From Labyrinthula sp. Ha (taxonomy: Eukaryota; Sar; Bigyra; Labyrinthulida; Labyrinthulaceae): a stretch of 64,000 nucleotides of DNA. The position numbers and the translations under genes were made by a program. Positions 12,501 through 24,500 of this stretch are shown piece by piece; the stretch's first letter is position 1; the number at the start of each line of letters is the position of its first letter. Under the pieces are notes generated by a model. That model was given only the letters and a program-made list of their open reading frames with translations. It did no database searches and was not told the origin of the DNA. The stretch lies in assembly GCA_015227615.1 (NCBI GenBank), contig JAALGZ010000053.1, positions 124,001-188,000 on the forward strand, in the 5' to 3' direction.

Positions 12501-15500
12501 ACAAGAGAAACTAGGGAGCCAAAATAATGGAAACTTTTGCCAAGACACACTACAAAATACACCCTTAGAATTCTTGATGAGGATGACCAACAAATAACCC
12601 AGCGGCTCTAGGCAACTTCTATCACATCAGGCAGGAATTAAGAATATAAACAAAGTTTCTTATGAGATGAAAGTTTTGACAAAAGTATTGGTTAAATAAG
12701 ATAAAATATCTTGAAACTGTGCATTATTTTCATCAATTCAAGAAATGTCTTATTCTGTCTATCACAGATCCATATAAGTTGCATTCATGAAGTACAAATA
12801 TTACAAGAAGAAATTACTAAGTAGAATAACCTATCTGTATTGACATGAAGAATTTAAAGCAATAGACTGAAGTCATATTTCCACATACATCAGTATAACC
12901 GGGGATGGTATGTAACGTGACCGTTTCTCTTTTATAGTCTTTTTATTGTTGCTTCCAGTATTGTAGTAACATTTTAGACAAATCATGCACTAGATAATCT
13001 CCACATAGATAAATAAACTATATAACTCCAGTCTTTCTTTGACTATATTTCAGGTTTGTTCAAACATTATTCTCACATAATTAATCTTATTGTGGATCTT
13101 ACCAAAAGCCAGTAAGTAGATACATTGCAGGTAAATATAAAAATAACCAAGTCTCAAAGGAAAATGTGCATTTGGATTTCATTTAGAAGAGTTATAAGAA
13201 ATTTTTTGATGCATTTGTACTACGAGGAGGGTTATATACACTTTGAAGTTCATTCTTTGTTAAACTGTCATAGCATTTGGATCTTACGAGGACAGAAAAA
13301 CCGACAAAAACTGCGAAGAAAACTATCTGGTAAACTAGAAATTGGACATTTAAGTGCTACTAGAAACCACTCTCTCAATTTAATCACCCTCGATCTCTAT
13401 CGACTAGGTTACACACTTTACATACCTGGACACAGTTTCCACTACTGAATCAATATCGGGAAAGGGGCTCCTAAGCAAAATACTTGAAATAAATGATAAA
13501 TTGAGATGTAACCTCGGCTTGTTGATATCTACAACATAAGGTGATACAGAAACTGGTATCTTCTTGATTTGATGGTACTGGTTCGGTTTCTCTATGAGGT
13601 GAAAAACTGGGTGTGTCAAAAGAAATAAGAAATGAACTCATATAAGTCGCCATACAAACAAAAAGAAATATCGATAACATACGAAGTCAATGTTTGTCGA
13701 TCACAGATGAAGTTATCCAAGTAGACAAAGCTCTCCAAGAAATAGATACAAAATGTGCAACAAATATCGAGTAATTAGAAGCAGAGCTAGAAGCAGTAAA
13801 CTAACAAGTAATTACTAAACCCAGCAGCATAGTTAGGACCATGATAGTATCTAAGCCTGCAGGCCATCCAAGAACAATTAAATAACAAGAAATAGCACTG
13901 GTAACCAATAACAACACGAACACACTGTTTTTCTAACAACCGTGCAGCTAGTGTATCTCGGAGAGCTCCTCGTAAATTGAGATATGCGAGCAGCATAGAA
14001 GGCTTCAAATCCTCAATGTAACAAGAGAAAAATAGATATGACACTGGAACCGGGAACATACAACAAGATCCCCACAATAGACAATTTATAGATCACTTTC
14101 TCAGTCACTGGTGGACACAACGACCGCCGTTTGGCCCAAAAAGCTTTTCTATTGATATTCTTGTATTTAACTGATTTTTGAACTGGAATATTGGGACATA
14201 TGGATTTTCAGAAATTGGTAGTAATTGTTCAAGGTAACTGGATGTGGGAACATTGATAGCAAGTAGCGATCAAGCAAAAAGTTTGAACAAACCTATACAA
14301 GTGGAAGATCATTACAAGGGGCAGTAGAAGCCGTAATGGATGCCGAAGGAAATCATAATAAAATAGCTTAGTTATAATAGGGGTTTGCATACGGTAGTTT
14401 GTTAGTGTGAGATACCGTGTATCCTTATTGTTTGGGACAACGATCCCAAATGACTCTGCCTAGAACTCTGAGTAAATTAATCATATCATTTGTTGAAGTT
14501 CATTAAGCAGAAACAAACTCATAAGTAAAATGGTGCCTTCCCTTGTAATTAGAACAAAATGTTGAGCAGATTAAATAAGACTACAATGTTGCGCGATGTA
14601 GTTTAAAATTTGATTATGTAAACTCTCGGATTTATAGTTTGGTAATTGAGTTTTCACAATAGAAGACCAGTATGAGTAAAGAGGAAACCGAAACTATAAA
14701 ATATCAAAAGGTAGAATTCGAGGTTTAAGCACTGGAAATCGGTGGCATTTTTTTTCAAAATCTTCACTAACTTAAGTCCAAAAACATAAGTAGTAAAGCT
14801 AGGTAGACAACTACAGCCAAGTATTAGCAGTCTTTGTATGGTTCAACCCTAAGATTCCACGTTTCTTCCTGTACCAGTTTGGTCTTCTCGGTCTGAAGTA
14901 GCGAGAGCTCATTCCTAAGTTAATATGTTGGGAACAAGAGGTAACTTTGCTTAGTATCTTAGAATTTCATAGCAGCACTTATTTTTATCCATGTCTTGAA
15001 AGGTAGTTTCTAATAAAGTGTTTCATCCCTTTAAGTACCGTTAGTAGTGTATTAATACATGTATTAGATGTGCCCATATGAACTCATGATTCAACAGAAG
15101 AAAAAAAAAATCTTCTTCTCTCTTGTATTAATTTCTACTCAAAGGTCAAATAGATAATATTCATGTTAATTGACCTTAAGCTCATAACAAGGAAGTGACA
15201 GAAGGAAAAAGTTCCAACTTTCCTTGCCATTTCTGTCCGCAAGAAGTATAAATTAAAACAGGGGTACATAGTTTTTTAGTCGAGCTTGGGAGAGGTTACA
15301 CTAAAGATCCTTTCATTGTTAATGTTTCAAGGTAGTTTCTTGTTTGCCAAGTTGAAACTTTGTTGTAACATGTTGGTTTTTCTTTAATAAAACTAGAGTA
15401 CCTAGATTATACAAATAATTTGTTTTAGTAACATAGCTCTGGTAGCTTAAAACATGTTCAGAGAATTAATGGTTCAGGAAAAGCAATATTCAACAAATTT

Positions 15501-16067
15501 TAAAAAAATACTAGTTAGCCGAACAACGTTAACTTCATGGGGAAAACGTGCAGTTTTGACTTGCCCTTCTGTAGGAAGCCCAGGTTGAACTAGTTGTTTA
15601 AAGTGGACTGCTTCCCAATCTTTCTTTGTTTTGTTACCCCATGCGTACGTTCAGTACTAGTTTTTACATTCTTGTGCTAGTTTTGTTTCTACTTCCATCA
15701 AAGGTAACCCATTACCCTTTTCTAAAATTAAGAAAAGCTTGAAAGAAGAGAGTTTGCTAACTTAATCTACTCGATATAAATGCAAGAGCAGTTGAGTTTT
15801 TAAGTTTGTATTTATTAAAATTATTATTATATCCCCTTTCATATTCATTTCTCACTTTGCATCCATTCCAAATTCTATTTGTTCTTTCCAATAGGCAGCA
15901 TACATTTCAAAATTTTCGATTTCAGTAGTTTTGGTAGGTCATTAAATAAACTAAAATTCGAGAATAATCAAGAATACATCTTTCGAGAAATTTCTCGAAA
16001 AATCAAAAAGCATATAATAAAACAATATTTATCTTAGCAAGCGGTGCTAGTCGATACAGTAAAAGGT
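6516..16067. other. Long AT-rich gene desert
   Basis: About 9.5 kb without a recognisable gene. The longest open frame (13125-13448, 107 codons) begins with TTG and shows no family motif. Short frames near 7490, 9406 and 9843-10266 look like chance. Structures below family-level recognition cannot be excluded, and short spliced genes may be missed. Confidence 0.55.
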
Positions 16068-16314
16068 TTATAGGTTACAGATACCTTTGTGTATCCCATT
16101 TTCAGTTTCTTTCCTATGAATTTCGTCATCATCCCAGGAAAATAAAGCTACTTTTAAAGTATCTTGTAAGGAGTTGTATAAAAAACGTTGTATAGCTCCG
16201 TGTTTAATTTCGTAAGAAGATCTGATTTCACTGAAAAAAATATTTTGGGCAATCATACCAAGCTGTACTTTTGAGTTGGTTATCTGCAGGAATCTGTTGA
16301 ATCAAAGCAAACAT
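16068..16314 (-). CDS. Small unrecognised spliced gene, probably incomplete at the 5' end
   Basis: Two minus-strand exons, 16314-16259 and 16230-16068, joined by a 28-nt GT-AG intron (16258-16231), give at least 72 aa from ATG 16314 (starts MFALIQQIPADNQ, ends ETENGIHKGICNL). The intron length and borders match the proven introns of the window, and the joined frame stays open, which is the main evidence. Further coding-looking sequence in the same frame lies upstream (KVYQEFVVGEQGCQGE, about 16386-16339) but is separated by an in-frame TAG. Either another intron is present or the gene is decaying. It is divergent from the PKG gene and could share its promoter. No family is recognised. Confidence 0.42.
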
Positions 16315-16530
16315 ATATCCAGTGTAATTCTAAATTTCTACTTCTCCTTGGCATCCCTGTTCCCCTACAACAAATTCTTGATAAACCTTGGAAAAAAAGT
16401 AAAAGAACACAAGGCAATAACCTGAAAGCCAGCAAATCATCTTTATCTAAGCTATCTAGAGGTACCTTTTTCTTAGTTCATTCACCACTTTAGGAGAACT
16501 TTCACAAGTATTTTCACTGTGGTAGAGACC

Positions 16531-16540
16531 TGTATAAATT
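16531..16540 (+). promoter_or_regulatory. Possible TATA box of the PKG gene
   Basis: TGTATAAATT lies about 30-40 nt before ATG 16570, a plausible core-promoter position if the 5' UTR is very short. Suggested by position and sequence only. Confidence 0.3.
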
Positions 16541-16569
16541 GACTAACAAGTTTGGATCTGTTGTTCACA

Positions 16570-19207
16570 ATGTCTGATACACAAGAGCGTGTAACTAGGA
16601 AAAAGAGTAAGCGGCAAACCGGTTTTGCCCATAGTGTGGGTGGTAGAGCCATCTCAAAAGCGGAGCAGAAGAGTTTTATTGGAGCTAACTTGGACTATGA
16701 TGAAGATGGGGTTGTTCTTGTCGAGGGAAACCATAGTACAGAAAATGTTATAGGCAAAGCAATGAGGGCTAAAAAAGCGAGAAGAAACGAAATTTTTGGA
16801 TTTAATGTGACTGAAGAGGAGGTAAAAAAGAAAGGTCCTAGCCCGGCTTCTAAGAACATGAAAACCCTGACTAAGAAAATTAAACTCAAGAAAAACCAAC
16901 TGGGTAAAACCCCAACTATGATTCCAACCTACTTAAAAAAAGAAGAAAGCAAGCAGCTTATTCTCAATGCTTTAACCAAGAATATTTTGTTCAACGACTG
17001 CACGAAAGAGCAGCTTGATGCTATCATTTTAGCCATGAAGCCTGCTAAAGTAGCTAGAAATTTTACTCTCATCAAAGAGGGTACTGACGGATTTAATTTT
17101 TATGTGGTGAACAAGGGGGTATTTGAGTTTAGTAAGAACGGGGAAAAAATAGGTGAAGCTAAAGGTGGTGATAGTTTTGGAGAGTTGGCTTTGCTGTATC
17201 ACGCTCCTAGGGCCACTACCGTTCGTGCTGTTACACCAGCAGAGGTGTGGAAAATAAGAAGACAAGTCTTCAGACATATCTTGGACCAATCAATACAATC
17301 GAAAGAGAGCAAAGTTAGACAGGGTATCGAAAACTGCAAGCTATTTGAGGAACTTCCTAGGAGAAGAAGGGATGATTTAATTGATATCTGTCATTTTCAA
17401 ACGTTTAATGCGGGAGATGTTGTTATTCGAAAAGGAGACATTGGAAAACTGTTCTACGTTGTAGTTGATGGAAGGGTGCAGATAACTAAAGCCGGCGATT
17501 TTGAGGATCTTAATGACACCATTTTTGGGCCGGGAGATTATTTTGGTGAAGGGGCGTTATTATCTGAAACCCGTGAAAGAATGGCTAATGTTATTGCTGT
17601 GGATGACAATTTGGAGCTTCTTGTCATCGATAAAGAAGATTTTGATCGTCACCTTGGTTCCTTAGTTGATATTTTGGACCACAACTTAGGAATGAGAATT
17701 CTTCAATCAGTAGATCTTCTCAATGAGCTTGACCGTGCAGACTTTAGTCGACTCTGCGATTTGTTGACCTTAGAGTTCTTCGAAGAAAATCAAGTTATTA
17801 TAAACGAAGGTGATCAAGGTGATAAGTTTTATATAGTTAAGTCCGGAGTCGTGGAAGTTGTAAAAGAAGGAATATCCGTGGCTAAGCTTAGTCGAGGAGG
17901 GTTCTTTGGTGAGATGAGTTTGTTAAGTAATGATCCTCGAACCGCTACAGTTGTATCTGCAACACCTAATACGCAGTGCTTTGTTCTGGGGCGTGAGACG
18001 TTTGAAGAGGTGTTTGGTCCTTTGAAGAGTATTTCACATAAGGCTAAGAGTCGTGGACAAAGTTTGAGAAAGAGTGTGGCATCTGCAAAGTCTGATACAA
18101 GTGATAAAGACACAATTGCAAGGAAGCTCAGGCTTAACTCAGAGCGGAAATCTTCGTATTACAGCGAAATCAAAACCAACATGCAGAGAAATGAAGTTGT
18201 TAGGAATAGACACAGGATTGCCTTGGAGGACTTGAAGATGGTTACTGTATTAGGAACAGGAACATTTGGACGAGTTAAATTGGTGCTTCATGAACCGACA
18301 AATCAAACATATGCCTTAAAAATCTTACAGAAACAACAAATCGTACAGTACCGCCAACAAGAAAATGTTATGAATGAAAAATTGGTCATGCAGCAAAGCT
18401 CACATCCTTTTATTCTTAAACTCTATCAAACGTACAAAGACAAGAACTGCTTGTATATGCTAATTGAGCTTGTCCAGGGAGGTGAACTATTTACGCTTTT
18501 ACATAACCAAAGAGCAAGAAATCTAAGTAATGCACAAAGCCGGTTTTATGCTGGTTGTGTCGTTGACGCGATTTTATATCTTCACAATTTATCTATTGTG
18601 TATCGTGACCTTAAACCAGAAAACTTAATGATTGATGCTGAAGGCTATATTAAAGTAGTAGATTTTGGATTTGCGAAACGTGTAAGGCAAAAGACGTATA
18701 CCCTATGTGGTACACCTGAAGTAATAAAACAGTTTTCTGTTTATTTTTTAGTACTTGGCTCCTGAACTTGTTTTACAAAAAGGCCATAACCGTGCTGTGG
18801 ACTATTGGGCAATTGGTGTACTCATTTACGAAATGCTAACTGGAGGGTCACCTTTCGCTGACCCTAGAAGGAATGATCATATAACAATATGCCGGAATAT
18901 TGTTAGGTTAAGATATGACTTTCCGCGAACGTTTCCAAAGCATGCTAAGAATATTGTTCAACGCCTGCTTCAAAGGCATCCTCATGAAAGGCTTGGAATG
19001 GAACGTGACGGTTCAAACGAGATGAAAAAGCACGAGTGGTTCAAAGAACTTGACTGGGTACAACTAAGAGCACGTGAGTTGCAAACCCCCTGGAAACCAA
19101 ATCTAGACAATAATTTGGATGTCAGTAACTTCGAAGAGTATGATGAAGACGAAGAGGACATCATGGAATATATTGAAACTGGTGAGAACTGGGACAATGA
19201 CTTTTAG
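16570..19207 (+). CDS. cGMP-dependent-type protein kinase (PKG), three CNB domains
   Basis: Two exons, 16570-18720 and 18752-19207, with a 31-nt intron (18721-18751); product 868 aa. The splice restores GTPEYLAPE in the activation segment. After a basic N-terminal region (1-125) come three cyclic-nucleotide-binding domains, with phosphate-binding cassettes FGELALL...PRATT (about 203-217), FGEGALLSETRERMAN (about 325-341) and FGEMSLL...PRTATV (about 446-461). An AGC kinase follows: GTGTFGRV at 562-569, K584, YRDLKPEN with D680, DFG at 698-700. The C-terminal tail has SNFEEY and ends WDNDF, like the PKG tail. Metazoan PKG has two CNB domains and apicomplexan PKG four, so three is notable. It should be activated by a cyclic nucleotide; ligand choice (cGMP or other) cannot be settled by eye. 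ATG 16570 is used; an in-frame TTG precedes it. Confidence 0.93.
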
Positions 19208-22200
19208 CTTAAGCTGTCGAATTTATGTTATGCGTTGGTTTTGGTTTGATAGCTTTTAGTTAGTATTTAAAAAGGCTACTCTTAAACATATATATAGGGT
19301 ATTAGCAACTTTTCGGAATGTTTTGTACGTAAAATGAACTTGGTTTGAACAGTTAACATTTAAAGTAACCTGCTCTTGGGTCTAATTACATGGTCTCCTC
19401 CTTAGAACATTACTCAATTATCGATGTGGCAGAGGGTGAAATTTGTGTGTTGCCCGATTTCATGAAAAACAGATTTTTTATTATAGTAACCTTAACCAAC
19501 TATCTGACGTGTACCCAAGGTACGCTTGAAGTTTATACGGGCACTATTAAAGCACGTCATGTATCTAGCATTTCTAGAAAAGGATATTTATATAATGAAT
19601 AATTTAGGAGCCCTTACTCTTTTAATATAAGGAAACTTTTCTCTCTTGGAGAAACCAAGTATCCCTAGTAATCCCTTTTCAAAGCAACCCAAGAACTGAT
19701 GTAATGTTATTATACATGTCTCCTAATAGCCCTGCTAGTAGCTACCTTTAATATGGAACAGCTTAGTTCCATCTAATATCTCTTATTGTATCATTCCCTC
19801 GAGCTCAACTATTTCAGCTAGAGCATAACTGCAACTTACACCAATATCTTATTATTCTTCAGAAAAAATCTTTCTCGCTCTTTCCCCCTATCCTTCCACC
19901 CTAATTTTCTATGAAAATAATTGCATCATCTTGCAAATGAGTATATTTGAGAAACCTGTAGTCAAACTCTCAAGTTTCTTAAGACGCAGTCAATAAAAAT
20001 CACTGGCCTTAATACTAGGATGTAGCTAAGAATACTATTGTTTACATCTATACGGCATGACACTTAGCTTAAGTAGAATGTCATTTCCAAAAAACTCTGC
20101 TGCATTATACATGTTGCATCCAATGACTATCACTCATAAACTACCAGTTATGCAACTCTCTTTCCTATATGTAAAATATGTGGTAACTTTTTCTAGGTTG
20201 AAGGGTCTCAATCTCAGGTAAAACACGCAAAAAGATGTTTTAGCTGAATTTTTTATTGTAACAATATTCATGGAATCTCTTGGGGAAACTGTGGCATAGA
20301 TGTGTAATGGAACTCACCTACTTCAAAGCTTGTTCGTACTTGCTTTCATTTTCCTTCTGCCTGAATTATAAATCTTAACTTCATAGCCATTAAAGACTCT
20401 ACATGTCTTGTTACTTAAATCTGTTGGACAATATGCAGGCGCTTTACTACTGTATATGATATTTAACCTTTGCGAATACTGGATTTCTGTTCTTTTTAAT
20501 TACTTGACTAACCAATATTTTGGAAGCCTGTTGTGAAAATAACCTAAATCTTATTGACATGAAAACTTTAACATGTGATATCAATCCCTTTTGCGTATCT
20601 TTGAAGGAAGATCGATATTACGCTGTAAAGTGTTTGAATTTTTTTTTCCTCCTTTACAAGCAATAAACAGTAAAAGTATTATATAAGAAATCAGCTATGT
20701 TAAATAAAAATGGTTATTCTCAAATTCAAGGCATTGGAGATTGTCTTAACCAAAGAAATATCTTTTTTTTGTAGGATAACCTTGATTTAGCCTTCTCACT
20801 ATGGCCTCTAGGAAGTCCAAAAAATTTGGAAGTAAAATTTAAGCCACATGGAGGCGCAATGGTGACACTTAACTGATCAACGCAAGTATCAAATATCATT
20901 ATCAGAACAATTAAATAATTAAATTGTTTGGAAAGTTAAGAATATATTTATACATGACTAAAGTTTGAGAAACGAAAAGTACTAAGTTTCAGGTGCAGTA
21001 AATAGCTTAAAGCAGTTGTAGACCTAGTAAAATACAATCAGCCATTGATGAAAATCCTGGTGGTGTGTTTAGACTAGCAAGCGGAAATGTTGCTTCACTG
21101 TTGTTAGGTATCATATGAGCTTACCTTACTGTAGGATGGTCTAGATAGTTTGACTTCTTGGTCCTGTAAGATACATCTTTTTGTGACATGAACAGGTTAT
21201 ATAGACTTAATTTTTTTCGTCTGAGCTCATTTGCTCCAACTTTTTGAACTGAGATGGAAGAATAACATTTGTTATCTAGTACTGTATGGAATCATAGTCG
21301 AAAGAAAAAAAATTGGTACCTAAATTGAGAAAATTAATAGTCTGGAATCCTGCCTGACACAAAATCACCGCATATTAGCCTCTGATGAAAATCGCTAGAG
21401 CTATAGTTCAATGCTTCATTTCACTCGGAATGCAACGTTCTTACTCGCAGACTGTACAAACACTTCCAATCAATATTTAGATTTCAATAAACAAAATCTA
21501 CAAAAAGTATAAAGAAAAAATTTTTTATTTCACGAAATACTTATAGGAACCTCTTAATCTTTGAAGAAATAACTTTCTTGAATACTTGCCATCTTTGCTT
21601 GAATTGTAAAATGGTTGAATTATAATCACAGAGAAGCTATATACTGATCTCTTTACATAAGGCGCATGTGAGAGAAACAGCATCAATAAAACAGAAAATA
21701 ATTATATTACCTCTCATAAATAATATAATTCTAGATAAATTCCTTGGAAATAGATTTGAGTTGATACTACAATTTTCGTGTATTCTTTTCCATCCAATAC
21801 GTGATTACATCAATCTTTTTTCAAAACAAATATTCTTATTATAGTCTAGGAAGCGACTAAGAAAAATTAAAAAACACTGTTCAAAGCAATGTCCAATGGA
21901 GTAAATAAGGAGAATCAAGAGATACCTCCACGCATTATTCCAGTAAGTTGGAATCTGATGATGTAGTTGAACCAAAGCATTATTCGTAATATATAGTGCT
22001 CATAGAGAAAGAAACCCCTCTCTTCAGATTATGTAATACCACAGGATTATCTACATTAATAATAAAGATGTGAATGTACTTTAGTATTGCTAACTAACTC
22101 AGCTCAACCAATTTAAAATCAATTGTCGTTAGACTTAGCAGGTTGATGAACAATATTCTTTATATAAAACTATGCTTAAATTTCTTGAAAAGTGAAATTT

Positions 22201-23272
22201 AGCTATCGCGACTCAAATAATATTTTGTCTTGGGAGTATTATTATACATACATTAAAGAAGAGCGCGGGATTTTGGCTCTAGAGTTAGATATTCCTCGCA
22301 ATGCGATCGGTCAAATCGATTTCCTCTAAAAATTTTTAATAATGCTTCCCATGAATCAGTGATCTGCAATAATCAGGATCCCCATACTTGAAGAAACTCT
22401 TGAGGGGCTTCCATAATAGTTTTGGGTAAAATTCAAGACAAAACCTATAGAAAAGCATAGAACTAAAGGGACGGACCTTCAACCGAAGCTTCCAAACCCC
22501 GAAGAATAAGAACCGAATGAAGTTCTAGAGAAAAGCACTACAGCAAGTTATTCTATCTCGGAAGAAATAAATGGGTTGATTACTATGCTTTCCAGTGGAA
22601 GACTTGAGTGTCTAGCTTGCGCTTTTCATTACTTTAATGAAGCAGTCAGCTTTTCAAAGTGGGGGCGGAACTGTAAATGACTTAGAAGATGCAAAATAAA
22701 ATGTAGTTCAGACAAACATTTCTCCTTTGAAGTTAACATTAAGCCCGATCTTAACACTTCTAAGTACATTCTCGTTGTAATTAACAAAAGTCATTGTAAT
22801 TATGAGGTGAAAGCGTTTAGAAATAGTAAAAATATGTACAAGAGCTTACAACAGAAGGATAAAATATGATTAAACACGTTGGAGTTGCTGACAGTGAAAT
22901 TGCAACAGCAGATGATGCTCTTCATTGCAATTTTACAGCCATATTGTTTGACACATAACTAGTGAAAAGAATAATGAAAAAAGCTAAAAAGGGTGTTTAT
23001 TCTAGCGGATAATAATACTCAAAATTAATCACACGTGGAAAAAGGTACCGAGAACGTACAGGAAGATTTGATTTAAATTGATATTATCTCAAAGAAGGTA
23101 AAAGTATTCTAAATGGACCATGTCTTCAAAAAAATCTATAAAATAATTTAAAAATGTGCGCGGAGATAGTATCCAAGTAAATGTTACCCATGGCATCAGC
23201 AAATATGGGTTGGTAGCAATGTTTCCTTGAGTGATCAGTTATTTTCTTAAAACCACAGACTTCGGATAAACT
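19208..23272. other. AT-rich stretch, no confident gene
   Basis: Contains a 70-codon ATG frame at 19390-19602 shortly after PKG and a 31-codon frame near 22867. Both are too short and motif-free to call. Nothing else was recognised. Confidence 0.5.
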
Positions 23273-23608
23273 ATGATGGAAAATGAGTCAGGCGATGTTC
23301 TGGTGAATGGATTGAAAATTCTGGGGCGTCACACAGCAGAGGTCATTATGATAGATGGCAGCAAATCTTTGGAGACAGCTGTTGAAGCAGTTGCTGCATC
23401 ACATGTTCCCTCAAAGAAACATTTCTTGTCGATGCTGAATTCAGTTGCACCTGACCTAAAAGGGAATAAAAGAATGAAATATACCTCTAACTTGTGGAAT
23501 GCATTGACAGAATGTCTTACTAAGAAGAGGGGTTTTAATCAATTTATTAAGAATATACCTGCTGACTTTCAAGAAGAATCACAATATCTAAGCCTAAAAA
23601 ACCAATGA
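23273..23608 (+). CDS. Unrecognised 111-aa ORF
   Basis: Starts with tandem ATGs (MMENESGDVLVNG) and runs 111 codons with a soluble, mixed-charge composition (SLETAVEAVAASHVPSKK; CLTKKRGFNQFIKNIPADF). Its base composition is less AT-rich than its flanks, which suggests coding selection now or in the past. No motif identifies a family. The following ~900 bp look like broken coding sequence, so this may be the surviving piece of a larger gene or element. Confidence 0.35.
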   Translation: MMENESGDVLVNGLKILGRHTAEVIMIDGSKSLETAVEAVAASHVPSKKHFLSMLNSVAPDLKGNKRMKYTSNLWNALTECLTKKRGFNQFIKNIPADFQEESQYLSLKNQ

Positions 23609-24500
23609 AAACAAGAAACTGTGTTGGACGATGATACAAAACTATATCATCTTTTCCTACAGTGCTACTCAGAGGGTTGAATTTTCCCACTCAGCCATCA
23701 AAGCAACTGGAAGTTTAAAATTCACGTTAAAAAATTGGACACTTAATGAGTTTGTCACTTACCACGCAAATACAGTGTAAAGACACATGGAAGTATCATT
23801 AAAAAGTCCCAGGACTTGATCAGGATCAATAAGGCGGTTTCCAAAGATGCTGACGAGTTGTTCACGAAGGAGACAAAATTAATGGGAAACCGGATCACTC
23901 AAGGGTTAGTCGAGATTAAGTCTTTCGAAAAGTGATTCTACGTCAAGGGAAAAGAAAAAACCTGTTCTTTAGGCTCTATAAAGGGACGTGGAAAAGTTTT
24001 TTCTTGCAGTTGCTAGACGTGAACTAGTCTTCGTTTGCCTTGCAACCATTATGCCCAATACTGTGATTAGAAGGGGTTGAATAAATCAATCTGGGGATCT
24101 ATCTAGAAGGTGAAGGCTCCAGCAACGTCTAATTTTAAAATAAGCGTTGCACAAGATTGGGTATGAAATTTCTGGGTTTGATAGGTAAATCTAGCTCAAG
24201 GTTAAAGTGTCACCACTAAATCTTGTTCATATCCCATGAAAACCAGAAACTAAGTATCCCAAAGTTCTCACTACATGCAAAGGGTAGTGTGTAGAGAATA
24301 AAAGAAATAGCGAGGACTGGAGAAAACTCTACATGACAGTCTTCAAGATGACCGCTGCCTTAAAAGAGAATCCGGATGAAAATTCTTCCAACATGAATGA
24401 AGTGTCCGAGAAAAGTGGATCATATCTGAGTCGCGGAAGAGGAGTATCAAGAGGAGAAAGAATAATGAAGAAGTGGTGGCTTCATCTTTGAACTTCTTGC
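23609..24500 (+). pseudogene. Coding-looking debris downstream of the 111-aa ORF
   Basis: Short open segments with protein-like composition occur in different frames, for example KKSQDLIRINKAVSKDADEL near 23800 and a 50-codon ATG frame from about 24350 containing SYLSRGRGVSRGER. The stretch is less AT-rich than its surroundings. I cannot say whether it was a host gene or a mobile element. Confidence 0.3.

Noticed and set aside
13125-13448. 107-codon open frame in the desert
   Set aside because: It begins with TTG, has no family motif, and frames of this size are expected by chance in tens of kilobases. No flanking gene-like signals.
13787-14077. 96-codon minus-strand frame (MWGSCCMFPVPVSYLFF...)
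   Set aside because: Hydrophobic and Cys-rich composition typical of antisense or random AT-rich translation; no splice partner or motif.
19390-19602. 70-codon ATG frame after PKG
   Set aside because: Could be a small gene, but there is no motif and no conserved feature; left in the intergenic note only.
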